A program made the translations under genes and the position numbers. The notes under the pieces were generated by a model, which was not told the DNA's origin, did no database searches, and saw only the letters and a list, made by a program, of their open reading frames with translations. A DNA stretch of 64,000 nt from assembly GCA_010909725.1 (NCBI GenBank), contig JAACMV010000001.1, positions 981,764-1,045,763 on the forward strand, written 5' to 3'. This DNA is from Picochlorum sp. 'celeri'. Its lineage: Eukaryota > Chlorophyta > Trebouxiophyceae. How positions within the stretch are numbered: position 1 is the stretch's first letter; each line of letters opens with the position of its first letter. Shown piece by piece: positions 20,358-29,424 of this stretch.

Positions 20358-20959
20358 ATGTCATTCTGCGATCGCTATGCGATAGATGTGTCGTCTGTAC
20401 AGGACAAGGTTGAGACAAAGACAAAACCGCCTGGCTTTGTGGTACGGTATACTCTCGCATTGCGCTATACATGTCTCTTATTCATATACTAACGCAGGGT
20501 CTGTCCTCACTGCAGCGCCAAAGGGCATCCACCGCCTCGACATCAGGTAGAGCAGGTAAGGCAGCACAGCAGCAGGAGGAGTCCAAAGAACTCTTTGACA
20601 GACGAACAGCGGCACTTCAGAACCTTGCATATTCTCCTATCAAACAGGTTCTAATGACATCCTTCATGATGTACATGGCTGGCTCAAACCTGCACTTTTT
20701 CTCCATCCTAACTGTGATCAATGGCATGTATTCACCTGTGAATGCCATACTCAAGTCTGGTGCTTCTTTCCGATCGATCCCGGGCTCAAAAGTAGATGTG
20801 TTAACGCCTCGGATCCTATTCTGTGGTATTCACCTGCTCGGATTTCTGTTTGCGCTGTATCGAGTGAACCTGATGGGGCTCTTGCCAACCCATGTGTCAG
20901 ACTGGCTGAGTCTGATCCATGCAAACAGAGTTGCAGAGACCAGTGTCAGTAGTTTATAA
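20358..20959 (+). CDS. EMC4: ER membrane complex subunit 4
   Basis: Two exons, 20358-20441 and 20498-20959, joined across a 56-nt intron (GT-AG, phase 0); 181 residues. The conserved block LAYSPIKQVLMTSFMMYMAGSNLHFFSILTVINGMYSPVNAI and a second hydrophobic region (LFCGIHLLGFLFALYRVNLMGLLPT) are diagnostic. The EMC inserts membrane proteins into the ER. The intron is the shortest I found here and carries TACTAAC only a few bases before the acceptor AG. The ATG at 20471 lies within the intron. Confidence 0.88.
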
Positions 20960-21126
20960 TTATATATTTAAATTTATAATTCCGTAACGATTGCATGCAT
21001 CTATATGTGGCTTTTGTGTAAAGGTCAATTGATTTCTAAATCATAAAAAACACGGTCGACACTCTTCAGAGATACGCGCGTCGACCTAGTCTTGACAAAT
21101 ACATTTTTCATCATTTATTTCTCAAT

Positions 21127-21753
21127 ATGACGTTGGGTTCGAGGGTGCTGCGCTGTGAGATTCGAGTTTCGAAGCGACGCATTGCTGTGAGAGCACGAGA
21201 CTATGGAGCGACATCGTCTTCGGCTTGGAGGCGGAGTCAAGCCCCTCTAAAGAAACAAAAAGGGCCTCTGATGACCTTGGGAGAGCTCTTGGATAGGAAG
21301 AAAAAGGCTGAGCACCCTGACGCATACAGAGACCACGTCGACACTCTGCAGTATTGTCACGCGGAAGATAACGTCGATGAATTGAAAGGGAGCGTGAAGA
21401 TGAAGAAACAGGGTGCACTTCCAGTGTTGGATGCACAGGGTGGGTTGATTGGGGTTGTTACGAGGTTTGATCTGGATACAAAAGATGGGGTGGTGGTGGG
21501 GGATGTCATGACTACCCCTCCTGTTGTTGTGCGGGCAGATGACACAGTGGGGTCTGCACTATCTCTGATGAATGCATACAAAGTGAAGAAACTTCCTGTC
21601 ATCGACCAAGGAAGTGGCCATTGCACGGGTATGATATCTGAGCTGGATGTGCTGCCATTTTTCAACTCTAGGCAAGCCCGTCCAACTTCTACCCCGGGTA
21701 CTGAAAAATATGAGGATTCAATGCTGAGCCACCATCACAATATTGATATGTGA
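21127..21753 (+). CDS. CBS-domain pair protein, probably plastid-targeted
   Basis: 208 residues. The N-terminal ~45 are Arg/Ser-rich without acid (transit-peptide-like). Two CBS motifs follow: the first degenerate (~85-120, ending GALPVLDAQGGLIGVVTRFDL), the second complete (~125-175, VGDVMTTPPVVVRADDTVGSALSLMNAYKVKKLPVID...GMISELDVL). Stand-alone CBS pairs bind adenosine ligands and in plants can regulate thioredoxins; the partner here is unknown. The tail is His-rich. Confidence 0.8.
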   Translation: MTLGSRVLRCEIRVSKRRIAVRARDYGATSSSAWRRSQAPLKKQKGPLMTLGELLDRKKKAEHPDAYRDHVDTLQYCHAEDNVDELKGSVKMKKQGALPVLDAQGGLIGVVTRFDLDTKDGVVVGDVMTTPPVVVRADDTVGSALSLMNAYKVKKLPVIDQGSGHCTGMISELDVLPFFNSRQARPTSTPGTEKYEDSMLSHHHNIDM

Positions 21754-21816
21754 TATGATTTACAACGGATGAATGAACGATATGCATATGATACTGTAAT
21801 GAGGTACATGAGATTC

Positions 21817-22146
21817 TTATTCCTTGTGGTGCAACCCAAATCTCTTCATCTCATCCCTCTGGTCCAAGAGGGTTCTAATATGATCCGGGGATGGATGATC
21901 CTTCTCAAACTCTTCGTCGACGTCGTGTTCGACAATCTGCTCCATTGCGCTCCCCGTGTCGTTGAGCTCTCGCGAGCCTTCACCTCGCGTTGGGGTAAAC
22001 CCGTTTTCTTCTCGCTCTTGTTGTCTGTATTCTTGATTCATTATACCCATAATATTATATTTTTGTTTCTGGATACCTGCACACTGCGTAGCACTGAACA
22101 GAAAGTCCGCACGAAACCATTGGATCCGATGCCACGTGGCATGCAT
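21817..22146 (-). CDS. Small hypothetical protein
   Basis: 109-codon frame ending in a charged helix (DEEFEKDHPSPDHIRTLLDQRDEMKRFGL). The real start may be an internal Met (MGIMNQEYRQQ). It fills an otherwise empty slot between the CBS gene and the next plastid gene, and codon-like composition is plausible, but I recognise no family. Confidence 0.38.
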   Translation of the reverse strand: MHATWHRIQWFRADFLFSATQCAGIQKQKYNIMGIMNQEYRQQEREENGFTPTRGEGSRELNDTGSAMEQIVEHDVDEEFEKDHPSPDHIRTLLDQRDEMKRFGLHHKE

Positions 22147-22173
22147 GACTCCGCTATTGGCAACAACGACAAG

Positions 22174-23334
22174 TCACGTGTTATTATTTGATGAGGACGT
22201 TGATGATGAGGAAGAATCGCTGGCATCCACGGATGAAGACCTTTGCTGCACTGAAAAGCCAGGAACTCCCTCGACAGAAAACAGAATCACAGCCAACTTT
22301 TGAGACGCAAATCCAGCCAGCAAAGCCATGGTGAGACTGAAATTGCTCGTCATATCGACTACATCATTGGATGACTCCATTGTCTGTCCCAAGAGACTTG
22401 GATTAGAATACACTGTCCATGCTGCCAAACTCACGCCAACTAGAGGGAGCGCATTGATCAGGGGAGATGACAGCCGCATGTTTGCTCCCTTCTCCAGAGT
22501 GGGCTGCGCACCAATGGTGTCCACCTTCTTCTGTAGACTAAGCTGATATCCGAATGATGCTAAGCTTCCACATCCAAACGATAACGCTGCTGCCGAGCCG
22601 AGGGATGCCTGGACAAGGAACATCCCCACACAACCAACAGTTGCAGTATAGAACAACAGCTTCTTCTTCATCGTGTTGTACCAAACCATGTTCTTCGCAG
22701 CCACCTCTAGAGCATCGCTTGCTGATAACACACGAGCACTTTCCCCTTGACCATACACAATCGATCCGTCAGGCACCCTTTCCAGGTATGCGGCAGAATG
22801 CAATGGGTCCTCCCCAAGTATCATACGCCCATCTGTGTTTAGAAACTTGCATGATATTCCCCCATATTCTGCTGAGGATGATACAACGACGTCTGAACAT
22901 CCCCAAGTTCCACTCTGAGGCCCCACAATCACTCCACAGAGGTGTGGTCCCAGATTTGGCCCGACAAAGCTAACCTCGCTCACAGCGCCTTGCTCAAACC
23001 TGTGCTTTGTGTACTTGGAGTCCGGAGCAGGGGACCCCATGCTCAAAGAGCAGTCAGCTCCCAGTGGTATGTCGTCTATATTTGCACAAATTTCCCTCAT
23101 AGCAGAGTCTACGTCTGATGCGCTCTCGCAGTTTGGAATGTACCGCAAGAGCGAATCTCCACTGTCGTTGACGAGACACACCAACACCCCCGAGGCTGGT
23201 TCACTAAGAGAAGCTTTTCTATCAGAAGAAGTTGTTATCCTGAGAGTATACACTGTTTTTGGGTGCTGCTGGGTACCAACCCTTCCAGGTTGGGACATAT
23301 GACCCAAGAGGCGTTTCGGGACGACCCAGGCCAT
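22174..23334 (-). CDS. Putative plastid membrane protein with C-terminal hydrophobic helices
   Basis: About 386 residues from Met at 23334; the open frame reaches 23433, but the extra residues would run up to the neighbour's stop. The N-terminal half (~20-200) is a soluble, beta-rich region (VYTLRITTSSDRKASLSEP, GVIVGPQSGTWGCSDVVV) reminiscent of PLAT/LH2-like folds. The C-terminal half has about four hydrophobic segments (LLFYTATVGCVGMFLVQASLG, INALPLVGVSLAAWTVY, LTMALLAGFASQKLAVIL) and ends in a Ser-rich tail. It resembles a conserved plant plastid family of unknown role; this match is tentative. Confidence 0.62.
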   Translation of the reverse strand: MAWVVPKRLLGHMSQPGRVGTQQHPKTVYTLRITTSSDRKASLSEPASGVLVCLVNDSGDSLLRYIPNCESASDVDSAMREICANIDDIPLGADCSLSMGSPAPDSKYTKHRFEQGAVSEVSFVGPNLGPHLCGVIVGPQSGTWGCSDVVVSSSAEYGGISCKFLNTDGRMILGEDPLHSAAYLERVPDGSIVYGQGESARVLSASDALEVAAKNMVWYNTMKKKLLFYTATVGCVGMFLVQASLGSAAALSFGCGSLASFGYQLSLQKKVDTIGAQPTLEKGANMRLSSPLINALPLVGVSLAAWTVYSNPSLLGQTMESSNDVVDMTSNFSLTMALLAGFASQKLAVILFSVEGVPGFSVQQRSSSVDASDSSSSSTSSSNNNT

Positions 23335-23433
23335 CACGTTTGTCAGATTTACAAGGATATAAATATATTCAGAGAAATAGTTTTGAATTGGTTCACTGTG
23401 TGCATGCAAGCAATCAGCTCGATTGCATTTCAA

Positions 23434-24243
23434 TCAATCAATACGTGTTCTTCTTTCTGTTGCTGCTTTGCACTCAGGATCTTCCGAGGATGGTCTCTTT
23501 CTTCCACTGATGCGTCGCACGTCCTCCTCGTGAAACATCGCCTTGATGAAGTTTGGCTCTTTCTTGACGAATATATAGGCCATGAAGCTCCTCCCACTGC
23601 CAGACATGGACACTCTGAAGGAATCCACCATTCTCAATGGACCAAACCCATACTCATCATCAAGAAATTCGGCTGGATTTTCACATCGAATAGCCCTTTG
23701 TACAACACTTATAGTCGTGGCTCTGGTACTCTCTCTGAATAACCTTCCTAGGCCAGCCCTGGCTTCCACTGGGACCCCCTCCCAAAAGGTGTACACGTGT
23801 GTCACAGAACCAAGAGTGTCGAGAGACTCTATGCCCGAACACACAATATCTATATTCCAATCGCTACCTGATATCATTTCCTTCTTCCTCATATTCTTCT
23901 GTATCTGCGAGCAAAAGGCCTCCGCCTTGAGGCACTTGACAGAGTCGACTTCCACACCAACACAGGACGTGGCTCTGTTCGTCGCCATCGCATGCAGCAA
24001 CGGCCTGCATAGACCTGATCCCACGTCCATGAGCACAGAATGCTTGGTACCACACAGACCAGTCGTCTTTTCCATGCACTGAAGAATGCGCTCCATATTT
24101 GCTCCGGTGATACTCCCATACAACCCTTCTATACCTTCACCACCTCCAACGTTGTTCTCTACGCTGTTCATCATCCTATATAATTGAGATATATTAATGG
24201 CAGTCTTTATCATGTTGCCTCGGAGTCTTATTGGGCGTATCAA
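23434..24243 (-). CDS. SAM-dependent methyltransferase, DOT1-like
   Basis: 269 residues (the start may be Met at 24174). It shows class I methyltransferase motifs: VLMDVGSGLCRPLLHAM (motif I, SAM-binding Gly loop), CVGVEVDSVKC (motif II acidic end), and a post-I region IDIVCSGIESLD. The DxGSG...G.EvD arrangement is like the DOT1 histone H3 lysine methyltransferase fold, but the lysine-specific loops are not clearly there, so the substrate is open. The C-terminus is basic (SGRKRP, ERRTRID), consistent with nucleic-acid or chromatin contact. It ends exactly where the next frame begins. Confidence 0.65.
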   Translation of the reverse strand: MIRPIRLRGNMIKTAINISQLYRMMNSVENNVGGGEGIEGLYGSITGANMERILQCMEKTTGLCGTKHSVLMDVGSGLCRPLLHAMATNRATSCVGVEVDSVKCLKAEAFCSQIQKNMRKKEMISGSDWNIDIVCSGIESLDTLGSVTHVYTFWEGVPVEARAGLGRLFRESTRATTISVVQRAIRCENPAEFLDDEYGFGPLRMVDSFRVSMSGSGRSFMAYIFVKKEPNFIKAMFHEEDVRRISGRKRPSSEDPECKAATERRTRID

Positions 24244-24390
24244 AACGAATGGGGGAATTCAAAATCTAATCGCTATTGGGCCATGATATCGCTATTGATG
24301 AAGTCGATTGTAAATTTAATGATAATTAATTTCAGAATGGATAATAGGAGCACAATTGCATTTGATTTCGAATTTGCTGCCTCGGGATGC

Positions 24391-25983
24391 TCATCTTTGG
24401 TATTCATCTTTCAATCCATGGACCATGATGTATTCCATACACCATGCTACGCTGGGACACTGATAGTAGAGACACCCAGATACATCGGATGTATCTGCCT
24501 CTTCCTTTGTGGTGAAGGCGTTGATTTCTAGGCACCCAGGAGTCAAGACTGGCCTTGATGTGACCCAGTCTGGTGCTCGGGATGGATGGATTTCCTTGCA
24601 AATTAATGGCTGCCCTCGCTCAGTGAATCTCTCTCGTATATAATTTGCACTTGCATCGAATGCTCTTTTCCAGGAAGAATTGAACAGCTTTTCGCAGATG
24701 GTCTTTGTGTCATCTGCCACATCATGCTGCAGCATGATGCACACCTGCTTCAAGGATTTCAATTTCAGGGCATAGAATGGAGATACCATGGAGAATTCTG
24801 TGCCTTGAACTTGAACATTACTGATGCATTGGACGCTGATGTGAAGATCATTTCTTTTATCTCGACATATCCTGGCTTTGCTATACATGAAATTCTTCTG
24901 AGATGTATGCACCTGGGCAGTCACCTTGATATTGCACTTGGTATGACCCAAAATAGGCTGCAAAATTAGTTCCTGAGCTTTTATAGCAAATTCCTCTGCC
25001 CTTCCAAGCTCTCCAGGATGGCTGAGCAGCTCTGGCGATGTAGAAGCCATTGTGGCTGCTTCTCTGCCAGCAGCATATGACAACACACGTTCCAGCTCTC
25101 CATCGCTCCTCGAGATACTCGATGTCGAGCAGTCATAGTCAGAGGGAAGCCTCCCAAGTTCTCGCAAATATGGGGATAATATCTTCCAGGTTTTTTCTGT
25201 CTCACAATTCAAAAACTCCCGAGCCTTGCCACTTTGTGCATATTCACTTGCCAAGAATTGGGCAATTGTGTTGCAGATTGCGTGTGCAGTATCATCGAGC
25301 CTCACGTCAGGAGATGTTATTGCAATGTCTCCACGCAGAGTGTTTCGAACTCCGTTGCTGAAACTTGCGTGATTGCAGTTTGGAATCATGCAGAAGTAAT
25401 GGCTTCGCATGCAATCTTTGTGCCGACCAGCACACAGGGCAATCGCTGCTTTTGCTGCGTGAGATTGGCCATCTAAATCTCCATATATTGACAAAGAAGA
25501 AAGTGGATATGTGTCCAAGGATGGCCACAACCCCGACGCATGAACCAAGTTGCTCCCCAACAGGATGAGATGCTTTGCCTTTTGAAACGGGAACAGGCCA
25601 GCAGCAAGGGCTGACACTGAATGCAAAGCCACCACGACGTTTTCATATCGACCAAACACATTTTTTTCAATCTCGAAACCTGAGTCTTCAAGAGATTGTA
25701 CCATGGCAATTGTTTCCTCAATCGCTTCATTCACCACGTCCATGGATTGGCTGAAATTGGCTGGGTCCACCTTTGACCAGTCTGGAGAAGCAACAGCCAG
25801 CGTGACCGCTATCCCCCTCTGCCGATATAACTCGTTCGACACTGTTTCTAATCCTTTTTTAAATGCACCATAATCTTTTGGATACAAAAATGCTCCCGGA
25901 ACGAGCACAAGTAGCACCGACTGGCTCTCTCTGCCATGTTTTGATTCCGCGACAGCCGGAGCCTTCTGCACTTGCGGCCCCAT
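24391..25983 (-). CDS. Alpha/beta-hydrolase-like protein
   Basis: 530 residues. The first half follows the hydrolase fold: strand-loop VLLVLVPGAFLYPKDY, a nucleophile elbow-like ALHSVSALAAG (Ser in H-S-V-S-A instead of GxSxG), LSIYGDLDGQ with a possible catalytic Asp, and IPNCNHASFSNG with a possible catalytic His. The second half (~300-530) has no recognised domain. Related alpha/beta hydrolases cleave esters in lipids or pigments; I cannot name the substrate. The altered elbow makes activity uncertain. Confidence 0.62.
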   Translation of the reverse strand: MGPQVQKAPAVAESKHGRESQSVLLVLVPGAFLYPKDYGAFKKGLETVSNELYRQRGIAVTLAVASPDWSKVDPANFSQSMDVVNEAIEETIAMVQSLEDSGFEIEKNVFGRYENVVVALHSVSALAAGLFPFQKAKHLILLGSNLVHASGLWPSLDTYPLSSLSIYGDLDGQSHAAKAAIALCAGRHKDCMRSHYFCMIPNCNHASFSNGVRNTLRGDIAITSPDVRLDDTAHAICNTIAQFLASEYAQSGKAREFLNCETEKTWKILSPYLRELGRLPSDYDCSTSSISRSDGELERVLSYAAGREAATMASTSPELLSHPGELGRAEEFAIKAQELILQPILGHTKCNIKVTAQVHTSQKNFMYSKARICRDKRNDLHISVQCISNVQVQGTEFSMVSPFYALKLKSLKQVCIMLQHDVADDTKTICEKLFNSSWKRAFDASANYIRERFTERGQPLICKEIHPSRAPDWVTSRPVLTPGCLEINAFTTKEEADTSDVSGCLYYQCPSVAWCMEYIMVHGLKDEYQR

Positions 25984-26147
25984 ATCTAGGTATCTATCCT
26001 ATATATAGTATAGTATAGATTATTTATGCGCGCCAAGGCATTGAATGTGATGCCTAGACTGCGCAGCGTACCAGAAGGAATGCGCAGGGATACAAAATCT
26101 GGCTACCCATTTGAAAGACGTTTACTGTCAACTTACACATGAACATT

Positions 26148-27701
26148 TCAACACCGAATAAAAGCATCTGCTTCTGTGGCACTTCTTGACTCTTTATTAC
26201 TAGGTTGAGGGTCTTCCTCGACATCTCGATAGGTCTCCCTCAGAAAATCAACCAAGGCATCAATGTCGGCCTGCCGGCTCATCCAACCCAGAGACACTCT
26301 GATGCTCCCCAAGGGCCGTTTCACAAGCTCGCCATCCCGCATGACATAGATCCATTCCCAGTTTTTATAATTTCCTTCGGCTCTAATTGCTTTGTCTCGC
26401 ACTTCGTTATCTGTCACACCGACTGCTTTGTAACATGCACCTGGATTACACATGCAGCCATCCCGAACTTGGAATCCTTGCTCAGACAACACCAACGCTG
26501 CAGTCCTGTAACTGAAAAGCTCTCCTGACGGCTTCAAAATCTGGAAATTAGCAATACCTGACTGCCTTGAGGGATCGTCATAATGCTTTCCGTACAGTAA
26601 AAGCATTGGATTTCCATTTGAATGCTTTAGGGACTGCAACTGCTCAGACAGGTATCGCCCCAAGCACGTGACATACCTCTGCACACTGTCGATGCCACCA
26701 AGATACTCCATCGTATCAAACCCAGGCTTTAGATTCGCGATATCTAAAAATGGCAAGGTTCCATCTTCCCATTTCGCTGCATCCTGGAATCGTATTTCCC
26801 ATGGTAATGCCGATGTTGCTGTGAAGACGCTTGATCCCCCCCAAAAAGTTCTGTGTAACTTTTTCTCGCTCTCTTTGCGCATCAACCATGCACCTACCCC
26901 CGTAGGAAGCCCAAATACTTTATAAAAGGATATAACTACGAAATCTGGATGAATTTCTGTCAAATTCAACCTGTAGGTTGGTGCATATGCTGCTGTGTCC
27001 AACAGGACCATCCACTCGTGATTGGCAGTGGACATATTCTTCACCTCCTCAATCCATCGGTCAGGGTACAAAACTCCCTCATAATTGTCTTTCTTTGGAT
27101 ATGCAAACAAACTATATGACTGACCATCATTCTCTGGTGCCTCAAACACGCTTCCTTTCCATACAGGGTCGTCTGGAGAATGGAGCCAGGCATCCACCAT
27201 CTCCTCCGTAACCGCACCGATCCTCGCCCCTCTCTTTTGCGCAAATGAGCGAACACCGAGTACACTATTATGATTTGATACCAAGTACGCGTAATTAGAG
27301 CCTCGGGATGAGAATGGAAATGCTTCACCCAGGAGGTGGAGCGCTCCGGTTGCCGACCGTGTGAAGACCACTTCGTATTCCTCTGGACTGGCTGAGAAAA
27401 ATTCATAAATCTTGGCCCTCATTTCCTCAACATATGAAGTCGATAACTTCGAGCTCGAGCTCTTCGAATGAGGATTGCCAAAGACTCCACTCTCTAAGAT
27501 TTGAGACGACTGGTTAACCTGTCTGGTGAGGAAGATTGAACTTCCTGTAAAATCCATGTAGTGCCCCGAAAACCTAGGAGCAATCTCATCATTGTATACT
27601 TTTGAGAATGTTGCATTGCACACGATTTCGAGGCAGTCTACGTGTTCAAGGAACAAAGATACAAAAAGCGAGACAAAAAGCGCCACGTATTGCAGCGACA
27701 T
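26148..27701 (-). CDS. PLP-dependent class V aminotransferase, MOCOS N-domain-like
   Basis: 517 residues. The start is hydrophobic (YVALFVSLFVSLFLEHVDC), a likely signal peptide. The body follows the NifS-like half of molybdenum cofactor sulfurase: YMDFTGSSIFL, GNPHSKSSSS, FTRSATGALHLLGEAFPF, LLDTAAYAPT, the PLP lysine in SFYKVFGLPTGVGAW, FWGGSSV and the Cys-containing DGCMCNPGACY. It lacks the C-terminal MOSC domain of full MOCOS, so it is a stand-alone desulfurase-type protein. A secretory signal on this enzyme class is unusual. The start lies 322 bp from the divergent uL1m gene. Confidence 0.82.
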   Translation of the reverse strand: MSLQYVALFVSLFVSLFLEHVDCLEIVCNATFSKVYNDEIAPRFSGHYMDFTGSSIFLTRQVNQSSQILESGVFGNPHSKSSSSKLSTSYVEEMRAKIYEFFSASPEEYEVVFTRSATGALHLLGEAFPFSSRGSNYAYLVSNHNSVLGVRSFAQKRGARIGAVTEEMVDAWLHSPDDPVWKGSVFEAPENDGQSYSLFAYPKKDNYEGVLYPDRWIEEVKNMSTANHEWMVLLDTAAYAPTYRLNLTEIHPDFVVISFYKVFGLPTGVGAWLMRKESEKKLHRTFWGGSSVFTATSALPWEIRFQDAAKWEDGTLPFLDIANLKPGFDTMEYLGGIDSVQRYVTCLGRYLSEQLQSLKHSNGNPMLLLYGKHYDDPSRQSGIANFQILKPSGELFSYRTAALVLSEQGFQVRDGCMCNPGACYKAVGVTDNEVRDKAIRAEGNYKNWEWIYVMRDGELVKRPLGSIRVSLGWMSRQADIDALVDFLRETYRDVEEDPQPSNKESRSATEADAFIRC

Positions 27702-28023
27702 ATTTCAAACGCCAGACAAGGCTCTATCGATCAACAATATATGGCTATCATGAATATTAATTTCTTGCTTGTAAACCGAAAATCATCTACATGCATAGAT
27801 GTTGACGTATCGAATTCGACATTTTCGAAAATGGGTGATGCCCGCGTCCTCTTCAATTTGTAATTCCCGGTCGCGACCGGTCGATCGACCGGGACGTCCT
27901 GGATTTTTCCTTAAATAGGGCAGTTGCGACGTCGCACATCAGTGTTGTCACTGATCGGGGTGATGTTGAACTCGATACACTCCATGGCGTCATACATCGC
28001 TAAACTACTGTCAAGTTGCAGAT
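27702..28023. other. Divergent promoter region between MOCOS-like and uL1m genes
   Basis: 322 bp between two outward-facing starts. Mostly AT-rich, with a GC-rich island at 27866-27893 made of two overlapping perfect palindromes (separate entry). No gene seen. Confidence 0.55.
27867..27892. promoter_or_regulatory. Two overlapping perfect palindromes
   Basis: CCGGTCGCGACCGG (27867-27880) and CCGGTCGATCGACCGG (27877-27892) are each exactly self-complementary and share CCGG. They lie between divergent start codons, so a dimeric-factor binding site serving one or both genes is a reasonable guess. Confidence 0.5.
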
Positions 28024-28998
28024 ATGGCATCCCTGAGACTGCGTCGCCCTTCACTGCAGCAACTGCTGCAACTAGAAACACGAGTCTGCGCGACAATCGC
28101 CTCAGGCCACTCTGATGGCGACTCAATCAGCCATACTTTGACACATAATATTGTAGAGAATCTTTTAGCGAAAGTTGGTCCGAAGCGGTGGTCTAGTTCT
28201 GCGGGAGGCAACAGCAGTCACGATGCCCAGCCTCTGGTCGAGCAAAGCATTAGGACTTTGGATGGATTACCTCTCCCCCGATACATTCCTCCAAGGGTGC
28301 GTCCAGAGCGCCACAGGCAACCTTTACCACTTTTAGAAGCCATTCAGGAGATGAAGGAGACTGACCCTTCTCAGAGGAAGCAGAGAAAGTTTGATGAGAC
28401 TGTTGAAGTTGCCCTGAATACCAGCGTCGATCCCAGAAGGGGTGATCAAATGGTCCGCGGAATGGCATCATTGCCGCATGGAACTGGTAAAAAGGTCAGA
28501 GTCTGTGTATTCACAGTGCAAGACGTCGCTCAAGGGGCTGCACGAGAGGCAGGGGCTGATGTCATAGGGGACGATGCCCTCATCTCCAAAATACAGCAAG
28601 ATGGGTCTTCTGCCATCAACTTTGATGCATGTTTGGCCACACCTGATATGATGAGTAAGTTGGGAAAGATTGCAAGAATCCTGGGCCCCAGGGGCTTGAT
28701 GCCCAATCCAAAGCTGGGGACAGTTACCCAGGATGTGGCTGCTGGGGTGGTTGCCATGAAGCAGGGACGTGTAGAATTTAGAGCAGATAAGGGAGCCATT
28801 ATACATGGAGGAGTTGGCAAAAAGAGTTTTTCGGTGGAAGCATTGCAGGAGAATATTGAGGCATTTGTGGGGTCGGTGGTCGAGGCCCGCCCAAAGGCAA
28901 TCAAGGGACAAGGCATTCCTGGCTACATTTTGAAGATGACTTTAAGCACGACCATGGGGCCCTCTGTTCCAGTCGCATTGTCATCCCTTGAGAAATAG
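28024..28998 (+). CDS. Ribosomal protein uL1, mitochondrial type
   Basis: 324 residues; the first ~105 are an extension not found in bacterial L1 (Arg/Leu-rich start, likely presequence). The L1 domain begins near RKFDETVEVALNTSVDPRRGDQMVRG and includes the hallmark KIARILGPRGLMPNPKLGTVT and the lysine-rich IHGGVGKKSFSVEAL. L1 forms the ribosomal stalk that contacts exiting tRNA. Mitochondrial rather than plastid location is inferred from the divergent extension; plastid targeting is not excluded. Confidence 0.85.
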   Translation: MASLRLRRPSLQQLLQLETRVCATIASGHSDGDSISHTLTHNIVENLLAKVGPKRWSSSAGGNSSHDAQPLVEQSIRTLDGLPLPRYIPPRVRPERHRQPLPLLEAIQEMKETDPSQRKQRKFDETVEVALNTSVDPRRGDQMVRGMASLPHGTGKKVRVCVFTVQDVAQGAAREAGADVIGDDALISKIQQDGSSAINFDACLATPDMMSKLGKIARILGPRGLMPNPKLGTVTQDVAAGVVAMKQGRVEFRADKGAIIHGGVGKKSFSVEALQENIEAFVGSVVEARPKAIKGQGIPGYILKMTLSTTMGPSVPVALSSLEK

Positions 28999-29424
28999 CA
29001 GTACTTCTAGGAATCAATTGTCTTTCTTTCTTGGACGCTTCAAACAGATCTTTGAAGATCTTTGATCATATCCAATCTTGTGGGTCCACAAATATGCAAT
29101 CATTGGCGATACTCAATCATTCTTGAATATTTGTTTACATATAAGTAACACAATCGTCGCAGCATTGTCTATCTCCAGTTCCGATCGGTCAAATCTACTT
29201 GTAGCAACGGGATTCAAGAAGAGTGGCCTTTCGACTTGTCAATAGATCTGCTGTGGCATTCAACATTATTTATATGACATACTTCTTGTCAGTGGAATAC
29301 ATCGATTTGCGATTGCTGGTGATCCTGACAGACTAGACAACGTCGGCTTGTCTTCTTCTCAACTCAGCACAGAGTTTTTCATACGCGCGAGCACGGACGT
29401 AGAATTCTACTTCGAAGTAGTACC
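28999..29424. other. Intergenic stretch, nothing recognised
   Basis: 426 bp, AT-rich. A short tandem pair of AGATCTTTGA lies near 29047-29067. No ORF of substance and no tRNA-like cloverleaf noticed. Confidence 0.5.
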
